Shown here in pieces: positions 9,992 to 21,151 of a stretch of DNA of 64,000 nt; position 1 is the stretch's first letter, and the number at the start of each line of letters is the position of its first letter. The notes beneath the pieces are model-generated. The model worked only from the letters and a program-made list of their open reading frames with translations, was not told the DNA's origin and did no database searches. The DNA comes from Pilasporangium apinafurcum (taxonomy: Eukaryota > Oomycota > Peronosporomycetes > Pythiales > Pythiaceae), in assembly GCA_001600495.1 (NCBI GenBank), contig BCKE01000078.1, positions 81,408 through 145,407 on the forward strand. The letters are read 5' to 3'. The position numbers were made by a program, and so were the translations under genes.

Positions 9992-10432
9992 GTAACCATC
10001 CTGCAGAGAATAACAAACAAAAAGAACTAACATTGGCTAGTGAATAAAGTGAGATCATTCTAGTTTGAGCCTCAGAAGATTATTCTGAATTTTTGCTTGG
10101 GTGTAAAATCTTTCCACTTGATGCAATGTGGAGCCTATTCGGAATAAACCTGTATTGACGAAGTAGAGTCTCTGACAACTACATTTAGGTGTGACGTTCT
10201 GAATGATAACGGCTCATGTGCCAGGTCGAACGTGATGAACTCATTTTGAAGCGCACTCTACCTAGTGGCACGCCTTGGACTTTTTAGCATCTCAAAACGT
10301 ATCATTCATTTTGATCTTTCAGAAATCGTACTTAACAGAAACATCAAGAAAACTGCGCTTTATTGTAATCAACGTATACTATACATGAAATTTATGGGTC
10401 AGAAAACCGAAAATAATGGTATTTTGGGCAAC

Positions 10433-12082
10433 TTATTGAGCAGCGACACCAAACGTCGTGCGGTATTCTTGGATCACTGGCAAGTAAGCCGCATTGGCAT
10501 CGCTAGCGTCGGCCGCTTCAAGGAAGGCCACGAGATTGTCCAGATTGGCAATACTGATCACTGGGATACCAAATGTTTCCTTCACATGGTCGATCGCGGA
10601 GCGCGTGTCAGTCACTGATACCTTCTCCTGGCGATCGAGCGAGATACACACGCCCGAGACAATGGCGCTCGTGTTCTTCAAGATGTCCATGGCTTCTCGA
10701 ATAGCAGTTCCGGCCGTGATGACGTCATCGATGATCAGAACTCTGTAGAATGAGAAAGTATGAACGATGTGTGTGAGTATTAGCATGTATCACGTCTCTT
10801 TGACAAAGAAGTAGTTGCATACCTCTTTCCGGTCATATCAGCGCCAACAAGCACACCTCCTTCACCGTGATCTTTTGCTTCTTTGCGATTGTACGCAAAA
10901 GGAATATCCACGTCGTACAGCTCTGCGTAGGCGATGGCAACGGCAGCTGACAACGTAATACCCTTGTATGCAGGTCCGAAAAGCACATCGAACTCCACAC
11001 CACTCGAGTGAATGGCTTGCGCGTAAAACTTCCCCAATTGACCCAATGCTCGACCTGTTCGAAAGAGGCCCGCGTTAAAGAAGTACGGACTTTGACGACC
11101 AGATTTAAGCGTAAAGTTGCCAAACTTCAACACGCCAAACGAAAGGGCGAACTTGATGAAGTCATGTTGAGTCGATGTCAACGCCCGCGCGCTCGATGAT
11201 GCTCCGACTGCAGCCAGTTTCGTCTTGCGGACTGCGTTGATCGCGGTACGCAGATCCTCAGCAGCTTGCTTGGGATCGCTTGCCTTCGAGATACCTCTCG
11301 ATACAGGCACCAACAAACCCATTCCGTCCGCGGAGAGACCTGCAGACACAGCTTCCTCTAGGTTGCCACCCTGGGCTCCAATACCAGGGGCCAGGATCCA
11401 CAGATCAGGAACTACAGCACGCACGCGTCGAAGTGCCTAGCCACAAAACAACAACACTTCATCATTAGAATAGATAAAGAGACTAGCTGATGGCATTAAA
11501 ACCACTTACCTCAACGTCGGTAGCTCCAACGACAAGACCGACATTGTCTTCCGTGTTCCATTCCTTGCATTTGAGCGCGACACATTCGTACAACAAGCAA
11601 GAGGATCCGCCGACCGTCAGCGTCTGGAAATCGTTAGAACTCGAGTTCGAGGTCTTGCACAACACAAAGCACCCGCGTTCTGGGTGACCACGAATGAATG
11701 GGTCGATTGAATCCTGCCCCATGTACGGCGCCAGTGTGATCGAATGCGCCTCCAACTTATCGAACGCCGAAACTGCATACGCCGCGGCAGTAGTGCTGAT
11801 ATCGCCACGTTTCGCGTCCAAAAGTACAGGTATCCCCTCCGGAATCGCTTTGATCACGTTGTGCAACGCCGTGATGCCCTCCGCGCCAAATGCTTCAAAA
11901 AAAGCCGAGTTGGGTTTGTAGGCTGCCGCGACGGTGTGCGTTTGTTCGATGAGACGCAAGCAAAACGCCTCTGCCGCAGCAGCAGTGGCTTCTGGGAGCT
12001 CTGTGGTATGTGGGTCGAGCCCCACGCAAAGGAGTGAGTCGACGGCGGCGACGCGCGCACGTAATTTACTGAAGAAACTCAT
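10433..12082 (-). CDS. UMP synthase: OMP decarboxylase-orotate phosphoribosyltransferase fusion
   Basis: Three exons are inferred: 12082-11510, 11436-10823 and 10742-10433 (498 residues). The N-terminal half is OMP decarboxylase with catalytic DAKRGD (residues 89-94) and substrate Lys in AYKPN (about 56). The C-terminal half is orotate phosphoribosyltransferase with the PRPP loop [14 protein letters not shown] (from about 397). Together they turn orotate into UMP, the last two steps of de novo pyrimidine synthesis. The order OMPDC-OPRT is the reverse of animals and plants and is known from stramenopiles, kinetoplastids and some bacteria, which helps place the organism. The two introns are 73 and 80 bases. 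A decayed extra copy of the last exon lies downstream. Confidence 0.95.
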
Positions 12083-12569
12083 TTTCGGCTTTTGCTGATC
12101 TTGTCTTCTTCTAAAATGACAGGTCAGTTATTACCACTCACTTCATCAACTTCGACAAGTGTCATAATGAGCGCATATGATTGGATAAATTTATGTTTCC
12201 TGCGCTATAATTGGCTAGAAAATATCGATAAAGCACAAAAGTTTGAGTGATCTAAGAGAATCCATTTGGCATTGCAAGTATCCGTAAAGCATAATTGTAC
12301 ACAACAAGATACTGGATCGGAACGTTCTCAAGCTCTCAATAGTACATTCGCACCATCTTTTTGAAATGTTTATAAGGTTCCTATTCCTGTGCAAGATGCC
12401 CCCGCGCTGTCTCAAAGCCTCTTCGCTCTTCTCTCTCCTCTATACTTGCACATTCTTTCCTGCTTTCGCCAATTCTATACGTCTGCAGTGAGATCATTGG
12501 CATCAGTTTACTAGCAAAGCAACTTGGACCAAGCACACGATGATATCGTGCCGTCTTGCGCAGATATCA
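12083..12569. other. Intergenic region
   Basis: This lies upstream of UMP synthase and beyond the 3' end of the GOT1 gene. No coding, RNA or repeat feature was identified. Confidence 0.6.
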
Positions 12570-12989
12570 TTAAACTTGGTAGCCACGTTTGGTGGATCCA
12601 GCCAGTCGATCGACCACTTCACTGATCACGGGAAGATTCAAGACCGATCCAATGACAGGAGTCTGTCGCAGAAATGCCACTGCCACGGGAAAGAATGAAC
12701 CAAATAGGTTGAGGAACCCGAACGACTGAATGATCATACCAATGATCGGATAGCGCAACATCACCAGCAGAATACCCCCTAAAAAGCACACGATGCCACG
12801 CCACCGCTCTTTCCGCGTGAAGAAGCGAATCGTGCGTGATAATCCGATCGTTAGCGCCAAACCACTCAGGAACAGCACATCGCCCAGTGCAAGCATCGCA
12901 GCATCAAAAAGCAGCAGCACCCCCAGAAAGAGGAACGCGAAGCCGATCCCCAGCAGCAACGTTCCGATCTTGCGGTTGTCGTCTAACAT
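12570..12989 (-). CDS. GOT1: Golgi transport protein GOT1
   Basis: This single-exon protein of 139 residues has four hydrophobic segments (about 8-28, 32-50, 66-83 and 88-110). The GOT1/SFT2 pattern is clear: DNRKIGTLLLGIGFAFLFLG at the start, LFDAAMLALGDVLFLSG, then RPIIG-like RYPIIGMIIQSFGFLNLFG. The length equals that of yeast Got1 and animal GOT1B. The family works in ER-to-Golgi and intra-Golgi vesicle traffic and helps load COPII vesicles. Syntaxin 5 at 37010-38322 acts at the same membranes. Confidence 0.93.
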   Translation of the reverse strand: MLDDNRKIGTLLLGIGFAFLFLGVLLLFDAAMLALGDVLFLSGLALTIGLSRTIRFFTRKERWRGIVCFLGGILLVMLRYPIIGMIIQSFGFLNLFGSFFPVAVAFLRQTPVIGSVLNLPVISEVVDRLAGSTKRGYQV

Positions 12990-13516
12990 GGTATGTTGGC
13001 GTTCTGTATGTAATTCCCAGTACTATGTGATCTCGCTTCTGTGTATGAGCAGATTGATGCACGCAAGACAAGTTCTTCAGCACTTCACTCACACCTTCTC
13101 TTCTTGGAGCTCTTGGAGAGATTCTTGCAACGGACTAACAACACAGTGAAGACACAAATGATGAGACGGTTTCTTATTGGCTATTATTTATTTCATGACT
13201 ACCTTATTGGGTAAAAATACTGAAGCGCATAACAAAATAGGGTTGCCGAACAAGCAGGAATCCAAAACCGGGTATCTGTATTCGATTCACAAATCGAGAA
13301 GAATCGAATGAAAATTCAACCATGCCTCAAACTGTTTGCATAAAGTGATGGGTATTTACTGTTGGCTCTTTCAAAAACGTGTTGCGCTGATGCTAAATAT
13401 TCTACAATGGATGTTTCGCTCTAAAGCTGCAAGAAGCGCCGAAAAGAACCCAAAGGGCTGGCGGCGACAAGTTTGTTTACAAGGTTGGCGAACTACTGAG
13501 CACAGATTTTCTTCGT
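12990..13516. other. Intergenic region
   Basis: This lies between the start of GOT1 and the 3' end of the GTP cyclohydrolase II gene, both on the minus strand. No supportable feature was found. Confidence 0.6.
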
Positions 13517-14368
13517 CTAGAAGTCCTCCGTCAATGAGGTGGTCGAAGAGGCTGACTCACTGGGAGATAAAATCCCGTCACTCAAATCACCAGAATCCTG
13601 TGAGGTAAGAGACAGATCGTCCTCATCCTGACTTTCCTCCGTGGCGGCGTCATCATCTTCAAACGACTTCTCTGTTGTTGTCTTTCCACTCGGCAGCAAG
13701 TGTGCCATACGCTCGGCCTTAGCTTTCAAATATCCTTGGCTGTGCTCTCCACCTTTAACGATGACAGGTAGACGCCCTTCCACCTCAATTGAAAGCTGAC
13801 TGAGCAGACGAATCTTACGTGGGTTATTCGTGAGCAAGCGAATGGACTTGATATCGAGGTCCTTCAAGATCGCTTGGACCGGCTCGTACGATCGGTAGTC
13901 ATCCTTAAAACCCAGCACGCGATTAGCATCCACCGTATCCAGTCCTCTTTCCTGCATCGAGTACGCCATGATCTTGTTTGCCAAACCAATGCCCCGCCCT
14001 TCCTGCGGCATATAAATAACCACACCACTGTGCTTCCGCGTGTACTCCTGTGCGTATTCCAGCTGCTCCTTGCAATCGCATTTCAGCGATCCAAACACTT
14101 CGGACGTGAAGCACTGGTCGTGCACACGCACCGGCACGTTGCGCTTGCCTTGAACATCGCCGGAGATCATCGCAATCGGTTCGCTCTCCCGTAAAGAGCC
14201 TCTGGATCGGTACGCGCGCACGCGAAACACTCCACCCGCCGTCGGTAATTGCGTCTCTGCGACGAATTCAGTCTGGATATTGTCACCTAAGCAGGTAAGA
14301 CCCGGCGCTTCCGGCCCCAAAGCAGCTCGTGTAGAAGCAGTATCTACTGACAATGTTTCCACAGTCAT
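13517..14368 (-). CDS. GTP cyclohydrolase II (riboflavin synthesis)
   Basis: This single-exon protein of 283 residues catalyses the first committed step from GTP to riboflavin. The zinc-binding set C-x10-C-x-C is visible as C86, C97 and C99 (DQCFTSEVFGSLKCDC). The GTP-binding PQEGRGIGLANK segment and the NNPRKI motif follow. Oomycetes make their own riboflavin, and this protein is the RibA domain alone without a DHBP synthase fusion. The C-terminal 60 residues are acidic and Ser-rich. ATG 14368 is chosen because the family fold begins shortly after it; the frame stays open to 14584. Confidence 0.92.
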   Translation of the reverse strand: MTVETLSVDTASTRAALGPEAPGLTCLGDNIQTEFVAETQLPTAGGVFRVRAYRSRGSLRESEPIAMISGDVQGKRNVPVRVHDQCFTSEVFGSLKCDCKEQLEYAQEYTRKHSGVVIYMPQEGRGIGLANKIMAYSMQERGLDTVDANRVLGFKDDYRSYEPVQAILKDLDIKSIRLLTNNPRKIRLLSQLSIEVEGRLPVIVKGGEHSQGYLKAKAERMAHLLPSGKTTTEKSFEDDDAATEESQDEDDLSLTSQDSGDLSDGILSPSESASSTTSLTEDF

Positions 14369-16503
14369 CGTGTGGTTATAGTAGCTTTTCAATCGAGTAT
14401 CGTGAATAGAGAGAGAAGGAGCAAAGGGCTGATTTATAATGACAAGCGCTCGATATCTACGAGGGAGACTGTGAAGGTGGGGACGAAAGAGAGTCCTTCG
14501 CTGTTCCACCGATCGCCTTCCGCTAGGTGTGAGTGTTTTGATGTGGGTATAAGACTGGAGCCCTCCGCCAGAGGAAGTGCTCACGTTGGTTCCACCACTC
14601 TGAGCACACCATTAAAACGATCGATTTATAGAGGGTATTCAACATACAAGGTGCTTGCGTGAACACTATCTGACTCTTGTCTGGATCGTCGTCAGTATCC
14701 CAAGTTAGTCGTTACATCAACTTTGGTAGATCCCAAGTGTCTTCAGATAGAAATTCATGGCCGTGACTGCTCATGATCTTTCTCTTTGTAGTTATGTTTG
14801 TCCATTCACTGTGTTGATGGCTATTTATTCATATCAACTCAATCATGAAACGGATAGCATCATCGAAAGGTTATTAATTTATAAAAGTATTAGATATCAG
14901 AGTGATGGTGGTAGATAGGGTAGCGCTTCATGCACCAAAAAACGTGGCGTGGTAGGGTTACTCAATCACATCTAAATACGGTATAATTTTTTCTTATTTA
15001 CGGGATAAAGGTCTTTTATTTGAGTGATGTTGATGGCATATACACGAGGATGACGCTTACTGGTCTAAAACCAGAGTTTTGATTGGCGGGAGCTAACGAA
15101 AAAAGCAGAAAATGACGAGAGCGGTGTACGTCGCATTCCAGTTTTGGCGGCTTCGCTGCATTTAGTTTTGTAATCAGTGAATGTTGACGCTGGCAGTGCA
15201 TGAGTTGACGTCAGCGTTGCCTGTGAAAAGATCCAGGATCTGCTGGGCTATTGTTTCATTCCCAAGCGCCAAGTGAACAATGTTTGCAAATCGTAGAAAT
15301 ACCACGTCAGCCAGACAAGGTCGCTAAGAAGTTATGACCCATCATCTCTTCGGGCCTATACGCAGCAAATACGACGATACATATGATCGATCGCTGTAGT
15401 GGGCTTTTCTCGCACCAGCTCTCGTTCTTAGACCATAAAGGTTATCAACAATAAACATTTGGAGCCGAAACCGAGAACAGCACTGGTCGGGTCTGGGTCG
15501 GACTCGGTCTCCTTGTCTCTAAGACCGGTCTGGCATGGGCTCTACAGTCAAAATTTTTATGTTGTTTTGCCAAAAAATTGTCGCATACATCGACGTAAAT
15601 GCGGATATAGAGCTGTGAATAATTGGAGATATGCGAATTAAGAATGGACACACGGCTTTTGTGTAGGCTGTCTTCAAGTGCAGCAGTGTCTTGCACTTCC
15701 AATTAACCAAAAGAACAACAAGTCGAGTTTCCTGTCAATTGTGTTGAAGAAAGTTTCCTGTTGACGGGATTTGGGATGAGAAAAGTCGCATTCCGCAGTC
15801 CCCAATTTTGGCTCGTGCAGTGCAGATATGTGCTACGCGTCCCTGTCTCCAGCTCTACGAGCGGGTCCAACTGTTCGGACACCAGAAACACGATAAGCCC
15901 TCAGTCGCCTTTGTGTCATAGGTAGTAATCGATAGGCTAATGTTAATTGTTTCGTCGAACAAAGACATGCAGCATGCTCAGTAGGCTTTCCGTTGGAGTC
16001 GGTTCAGCATGGTTTTGAAGGCTCAAAATCCAATTTGGACAAGGTTATAACAGTTGCCAACATTCCAATTGCGGGCCGATCTGGTCTTCAAAATGCTTGT
16101 CATGTTCATCTCTGAAGATTATTACACCAAGATCTAAGTCGATACTGGAAGCAAAATATGCACGCACATTACCCATTTGCTGTACATGCATCGCTACAAA
16201 CTCGGCATGATTGGCTACATGACGACCAATATATTTGACCTAATTTTACGGCTACAACCCAAGCACATTGCATCATCTCAATAAGCGCCAATCCCGCAAG
16301 AGTGCTGCATCAGACTGTATCCATTCCCAATCAGAAGCGATATTTTGGGCAAATCGAAGGCAGTTACGTTTGCCCTATACCAGGATGGCACATCGCATGA
16401 TCTGCTACGGTTGTGCATGTCATGATTTCAAACACAAGTCTTCACATCAGGAACAATCGCTTAGACGCAAACTCATTGCGAGGCACAGACAAGCACGGAC
16501 AAC
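14369..16503. other. Long intergenic region with a coding-like relic at its end
   Basis: No intact gene was found in about 2.1 kb. A stretch at about 16130-16400 on the plus strand reads as protein-like sequence broken by stops (segments KHIASS and SDILGKSKAVTFALYQDG), probably an old coding relic. The rest shows nothing I can support. Confidence 0.5.
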
Positions 16504-17973
16504 ATGCTACAATTATTCATCAACGGCCCTCCTGGTGCTGGGAAGACGACGATCTGCAAGCTACTCTGTAAGGAGTTTGGTCTGGAACATGTCTCGACAG
16601 GCGATCTGCTTCGCGAAAACATTCTCGCCCGCACAGACCTCGGTAGTGTGGCCAAGCAATGCATTAGCAGTAAGACGCTTGTGCCGGACCATGTCGTCGT
16701 CGATATGGTTGCTGAGAAAATTTTGAAATGCAACCAGCATGGTCAAGGTTGGGTACTCGATGGCTTTCCACGCACAGTGGATCAGTCTTCCGCACTTCGA
16801 AGGAAACAGATTTTTCCATGTGTTGTCATCATCCTGGAACTCTCGGAGAAGGAATGTGTCCAACGTCTCATTGGTCGTCGATTTGATGCAACTACAGGCA
16901 ATATCTACCACATGTCTGCGTTGCCTCGAGATCCAGCGGTGCTTGCGAGACTCACAAAACGAAGCGATGATTCTCTGGAGAAGCTTCCGCCACGGTTTGA
17001 AGCATATCGCACGTATGGCGAAAAGATAAACGCGCTCTTTCACAGTGTGTCGCATCGCGTTGATACGTCGAAATCCACTGCAGATATTCTTGAAGATATT
17101 TCGGCGCTCCTTCATGCCATTCGACCAGTGGCACGGGTCGCATCATGCTCTTCGTCCTTGCCTTCGTTTGCATCCCCACTACACGGATTACAGAATAACA
17201 ACGGCAGCATTCGTAATAACCAAAATCCACTCCATGTTACAGACTCATCCAAGTATGCGCAACTGAAGAAACAATTGCCGCAGAAGATCGACGAAGAAGA
17301 AGAAGAGGACGATGATGTGCGCGGAACAGATGATCTACAACAGTTCAATTACGAATGCGACGATGATCTACATCCGCATTCACCAAAACGCATCGAGAAG
17401 GATGTATCTCGGCTGAATCTGGAAGAAAAAACTGGCAGTGAGGTAGTAAAACCAACTTTGGGCATCAGTGACAACAATAACGATTGCGAAGACGCGCTAT
17501 CACCTTCTGCTCTTACTCAGTCGACCTCTTCTGACGTCACAATACAGGCATCACCAGCTTGTCTTTCCAACAACAGTGCTATCCAACCACCTTCCACTTC
17601 TGCTGACTTTGCGAAGTTTCAGGAAATGCTACTCGACGGCTTTGAGGTGCTCAAACACGGACGTCGCGGCAGTCCGCATACACGACTCATTTACACTGAC
17701 ATGGAGTTTAAACGTATCTTCTGGCAGAAACCCACGCGTGATCACAAAACCAAGAAGGCGAAACTTGACCAAAGTGTCGTGCTGGCTGATGTCGTGCAGG
17801 TCGTGCGCGGTATGAAGACTGACGTGCTAAAGCGATCAGGAGATGTCACCAAATACGAGCGATACTTGTCGCTCGTGGCCGACGACCGTACGTTGGACAT
17901 GGAATTTGCGACCGAGACAATGTGCGAGTTTGCACTAAAAGGTTTTGAGCAATTGCTTCATGGCAGCAACTAG
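16504..17973 (+). CDS. Adenylate kinase fused to a PH-like domain
   Basis: This single-exon protein has 489 residues. Residues 1-205 form an adenylate kinase: P-loop GPPGAGKTT (8-16), STGDLLRE (31-38), DGFPRT (86-91) and the lid region RRFDATTGNIYH. A disordered, acidic linker follows (DEEEEEDDD near 265). Residues about 373-487 look like a phospholipase C-type PH domain: FEVLKHGRRGSPHTR, a W near 398, ADVVQVVRGMKTDV, and a final helix ETMCEFALKGFEQLL. The kinase interconverts ATP, AMP and ADP; the PH part suggests targeting to a membrane. The length is about double that of ordinary adenylate kinases. The PH call rests on pattern only. Confidence 0.85.
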   Translation: MLQLFINGPPGAGKTTICKLLCKEFGLEHVSTGDLLRENILARTDLGSVAKQCISSKTLVPDHVVVDMVAEKILKCNQHGQGWVLDGFPRTVDQSSALRRKQIFPCVVIILELSEKECVQRLIGRRFDATTGNIYHMSALPRDPAVLARLTKRSDDSLEKLPPRFEAYRTYGEKINALFHSVSHRVDTSKSTADILEDISALLHAIRPVARVASCSSSLPSFASPLHGLQNNNGSIRNNQNPLHVTDSSKYAQLKKQLPQKIDEEEEEDDDVRGTDDLQQFNYECDDDLHPHSPKRIEKDVSRLNLEEKTGSEVVKPTLGISDNNNDCEDALSPSALTQSTSSDVTIQASPACLSNNSAIQPPSTSADFAKFQEMLLDGFEVLKHGRRGSPHTRLIYTDMEFKRIFWQKPTRDHKTKKAKLDQSVVLADVVQVVRGMKTDVLKRSGDVTKYERYLSLVADDRTLDMEFATETMCEFALKGFEQLLHGSN

Positions 17974-18118
17974 TGTGAGTCTTTTTTTTCTCCTTAATCA
18001 TCCGTAATAAACTAATCGGCTGCTCTGAGCAAACTGTTGAGCTTTTGCATTTCACTACACATTACAAAGACAAACATTTGAAAAAGAAGAGCGATTGCTA
18101 CAATCTCTCTCTTTTACT

Positions 18119-18805
18119 TTACAGCGAATCCGTCGTGAAGCGCAAGTAAGGCTTGCCTGAGGGCAACTCCTTGACGGAAAAGTTGTTGAACACCTTGGGG
18201 GCTTCTTCAGTCGACACGGAAGCCGCCACACATACAGGTTCACCACGCTTCCAGTTAACGGGAGTGGCAATTTTGTGCTTGTCGCCCAATTGGATTGAGT
18301 CAATAACACGCAAGATTTCGACAAAGTTGCGACCCGTGCTGGCCGGATACGTGAGCGTCAAGCGCACACGCACCTGTGGGTCCAAGACGAACACCGTACG
18401 CACCGTCAATGGGAGCCCTTCCTTGTCCAAATCATCCTGCGAGAGCATACCGAGCTGCGCAGCGATCGTACGGGTTTTGTCAGCGATGATTGGGTAGTTC
18501 ACCTTGGCACCGGAAAACGCTTCGACATCTTCAATCCATTTTTTGTGGCTCTCGACCGAATTGCACGAGAGTCCAGCGAGCTTGACGCCGCGGCTCGAAA
18601 ACTCTCCAATGTTTTCTAAGCGCGCGACTTCGCCCAACTCTGTTGTGCAAATGGGTGTAAAGTCGTCTGGGTGAGAGAAAAGCAACCCCCAGGAGCCTTT
18701 GAAGTAGCTGTGCAGCGTGCCTTTAGTGTCGTTGCTGGCTTCGTACTCAAAATCTGGGAGCGTGTCGAGAAGCGTGATACCGGAGACGTTGCGGGTGGCG
18801 GCCAT
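18119..18805 (-). CDS. 1-Cys peroxiredoxin (Prx6 type)
   Basis: This 228-residue single-exon protein reduces peroxides. The peroxidatic Cys53 sits in SHPDDFTPICTTE, the Prx6-type version of the motif. Residues 86-200 carry the Prx6 hallmarks SHKKWIEDVEAFSG, YPIIADKTRTIAAQLGML and TPVNWKRGEPVC. The resolving-Cys VCP motif of 2-Cys enzymes is absent, and the extended C-terminal domain fits Prx6. ATG 18805 opens the conserved fold, though the frame is open to 18892. The gene converges on the adenylate kinase gene with 145 bases between stops. Confidence 0.93.
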   Translation of the reverse strand: MAATRNVSGITLLDTLPDFEYEASNDTKGTLHSYFKGSWGLLFSHPDDFTPICTTELGEVARLENIGEFSSRGVKLAGLSCNSVESHKKWIEDVEAFSGAKVNYPIIADKTRTIAAQLGMLSQDDLDKEGLPLTVRTVFVLDPQVRVRLTLTYPASTGRNFVEILRVIDSIQLGDKHKIATPVNWKRGEPVCVAASVSTEEAPKVFNNFSVKELPSGKPYLRFTTDSL

Positions 18806-19864
18806 TTTGACAGAGATAAAGTGTGCGCTTGGGTGCTTCTTGTGAAATGAATGTGCACTACAGGGGCAAAGAAAGATAGAAAAAATGCACAACTGTCCTC
18901 TCCCCTCTGGGCTTCCACTTCAAGCGCATCTTAAGTGATACCCACAGAGAAAACTGTGCGTAGATACTGCTCTGCTAGCCAATTGGACAGACAATCAATA
19001 TTTATAGCCAATTAAATTTCTATAAAAGAATAGGTGGTAAATTGTGTGTATGTGATTGGTAGAATACCTGGATTTGGGAGATGGGTACAACCGTAGCCAC
19101 CTTTCTTAAATGTTCGACACTCTCCTTAGCCTCGAAGTTACGCACGCACCATGCTTCCCCCCCCCCCCCCCCTCCTCCTCCCGCTAGAGCTATGCAATGG
19201 TAAAGCCAATATATTTGTAACTCTGTTTGCCCAAACAAAGATGCGCAATAAATGATCAAGTGGTAATAGGTACATCACAAATCGATCGTTTAAAGGATGC
19301 CATCAAATTAACGAAGAGTTGGAGCAAACACTTACTCCGACAGCATCTGTGACTGGATTAGCTCGTTCCGCGTTGCACACGCACAATCTACGTAAATCCA
19401 GTGAGCAATAGCTGGCCACACTGGAAATTGATCGTCATTTGTTCCATATTTGCTGAAATCTTTGGGAATAGTGTAAGCCTGATTCAAAATGCTTGTGCGA
19501 TCTTCATCAAAGGTCGCAAACGTACTGGAGTTTTATAATTTACGACAAGCTCAGATACTATGGGGATACGCTCCGTTACTCTATTCGGAATGCATTTGCT
19601 TGCTTTCATGTGTGTGTGTGTGTTATCGAATGACGCCAAGCCATAACAAAGATTCAATGCAAAGACTAGCTGCTTGGGGGCCACTTCAGATTTCCGATAC
19701 GTCCCTAATTTAAAATCAAAATGTCTCTTATTTGCCAAAAATAGCTGGTGGACATATATCTTTTTCGTCTATTGTAATTGTCGACTTATCGTAGGTGTTT
19801 CATTTCGAGAAACGCTCTGCTTATCACGGAGTAACATTGAGGTACATCTGTAAGGAAAGCAAAC
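18806..19864. other. Intergenic region with poly-C tract
   Basis: This is the shared upstream DNA of the divergent peroxiredoxin and inositol monophosphatase genes. It carries a run of about 16 C at 19157-19172 followed by CTC repeats, and a short GT repeat near 19611-19622. No gene was supported. Confidence 0.6.
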
Positions 19865-20860
19865 ATGAGCAGCTCTACTCCAGCCCCGGATGACGTCAAC
19901 GCAATGTTGCAGGTTGCGATTGATGCTGCTCGTCGTGCGGGCGAGCACATGCGCACGCACGTGAGTACAGCCCGCGTAGAGAAAACCAAGTCATCCAAGG
20001 ACGATCTCGTGACGATCGTCGACAAGCAATGCCAAGATATTGTCTTTCAGACCATTGCGACTGCCTTTCCGACCCACGAGTTCTTAGGTGAAGAAAGCGT
20101 TGAACCTGGTAGTGAAGCGTCTGTACAGGCGCTTCGTGAAATGGTCAGCAAGGAATGGCTGTGGATCGTGGACCCGATCGATGGTACCACGAATTTCGTG
20201 CATAAGCGACCAGCAAGTGTTGTGTCAGTGGCGTGTGCGCACAGGGGAGATGTGGTCGTAGGAGTGATCTATGATCCGTATCGTGACGAGATGTTCACTG
20301 CGCAGAAAGGAAAAGGGGCGTTCATGAATGGCACGCTCTCGCATGTGAGTAGCGAAGCGACATTTTCTGAGGCGTTAATTGGCTTCGGCATTGGCACAAA
20401 GGATGGTGTGCGTTTGCCGATGTTGGATTGTGCGCGCGAGTTTTCTGCGAAATGCCGCGGGCTGCGATTGCAGGGTGCATCGGCGCTGGAACTGGCATGG
20501 ACAAGTGTTGGGCGACAAACTGTAAGGACAGCAAAGCAATTGACATATTGTGATCGTCAAATGATGCTGATCATTTGATTGCGCATCATATTGTACTCTT
20601 GGATCATAGCTGATTTTCTCACTCTCTTTTTGGTTGTTGTTCCTTGTGAATAGGGATTCTATGAACTGGATCTGAATTCATGGGATATCGCTGCAGGTAC
20701 ACTACTGGTAAAGGAAGCAGGTGGCCATGTATCCGACAGCGAAGGCAACACGTTTTCGCTGAGTACGCGTAACGTGGTGGCCACGAATGGCGTCGGTGAC
20801 ATTCACCAGACGATGGTTGAGCTGATCAAAAAAGCCGATGCTGCGCACGTTCGGAACTAA
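19865..20860 (+). CDS. Inositol monophosphatase
   Basis: Two exons (19865-20521 and 20654-20860, intron 132 bases) encode 287 residues. Metal-binding motifs of the Mg2+-dependent phosphatase family are intact: GEE (75-77), WIVDPIDGTTNF (100-111; D103, D106) and, just after the splice, SWDIAAG (W229, D230). The splice joins GRQT to GFYELDLNSWDIAAG, as expected for the family. The enzyme frees inositol from inositol phosphate for phosphoinositide synthesis. The uninterrupted exon 1 frame would read into the intron and miss the last metal ligand, which supports the two-exon model. Confidence 0.93.
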
Positions 20861-21151
20861 AACAGAGATCTGTCCACAAGAAGAAGAAATAGAGGAAATA
20901 AACCCATCGCACACTAATAGCCCTTTTGTCGACTTAAGAATTTTCAGAAATGAAAAGTCGACGTGCTCGCTGTATCGATATTCTCTTATATTTCATACTC
21001 GAAACTGCTAAATGTGATATCCCTGGAAACCACATGGGATGCAGGGGAAGCGGCAGTACACGCCGGTAATTCCTGCTTCTTGGCATATCGCGCTTTCTTT
21101 CTTCCTCTCTCTGTCTGCGTGGGTGGCACACTGTTTAATTTATAAACAGCC

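Larger units (their letters stand above)
8946..10432. other. Gene-free interval holding two relics
   Basis: The interval between mL49 and the 3' end of UMP synthase has no intact gene. It contains a decayed copy of the last UMP synthase exon (9137-9453, minus) and a decayed nuclease-like frame (9491-9991, plus). From 9992 to 10432 only fragmented frames remain. Confidence 0.7.
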
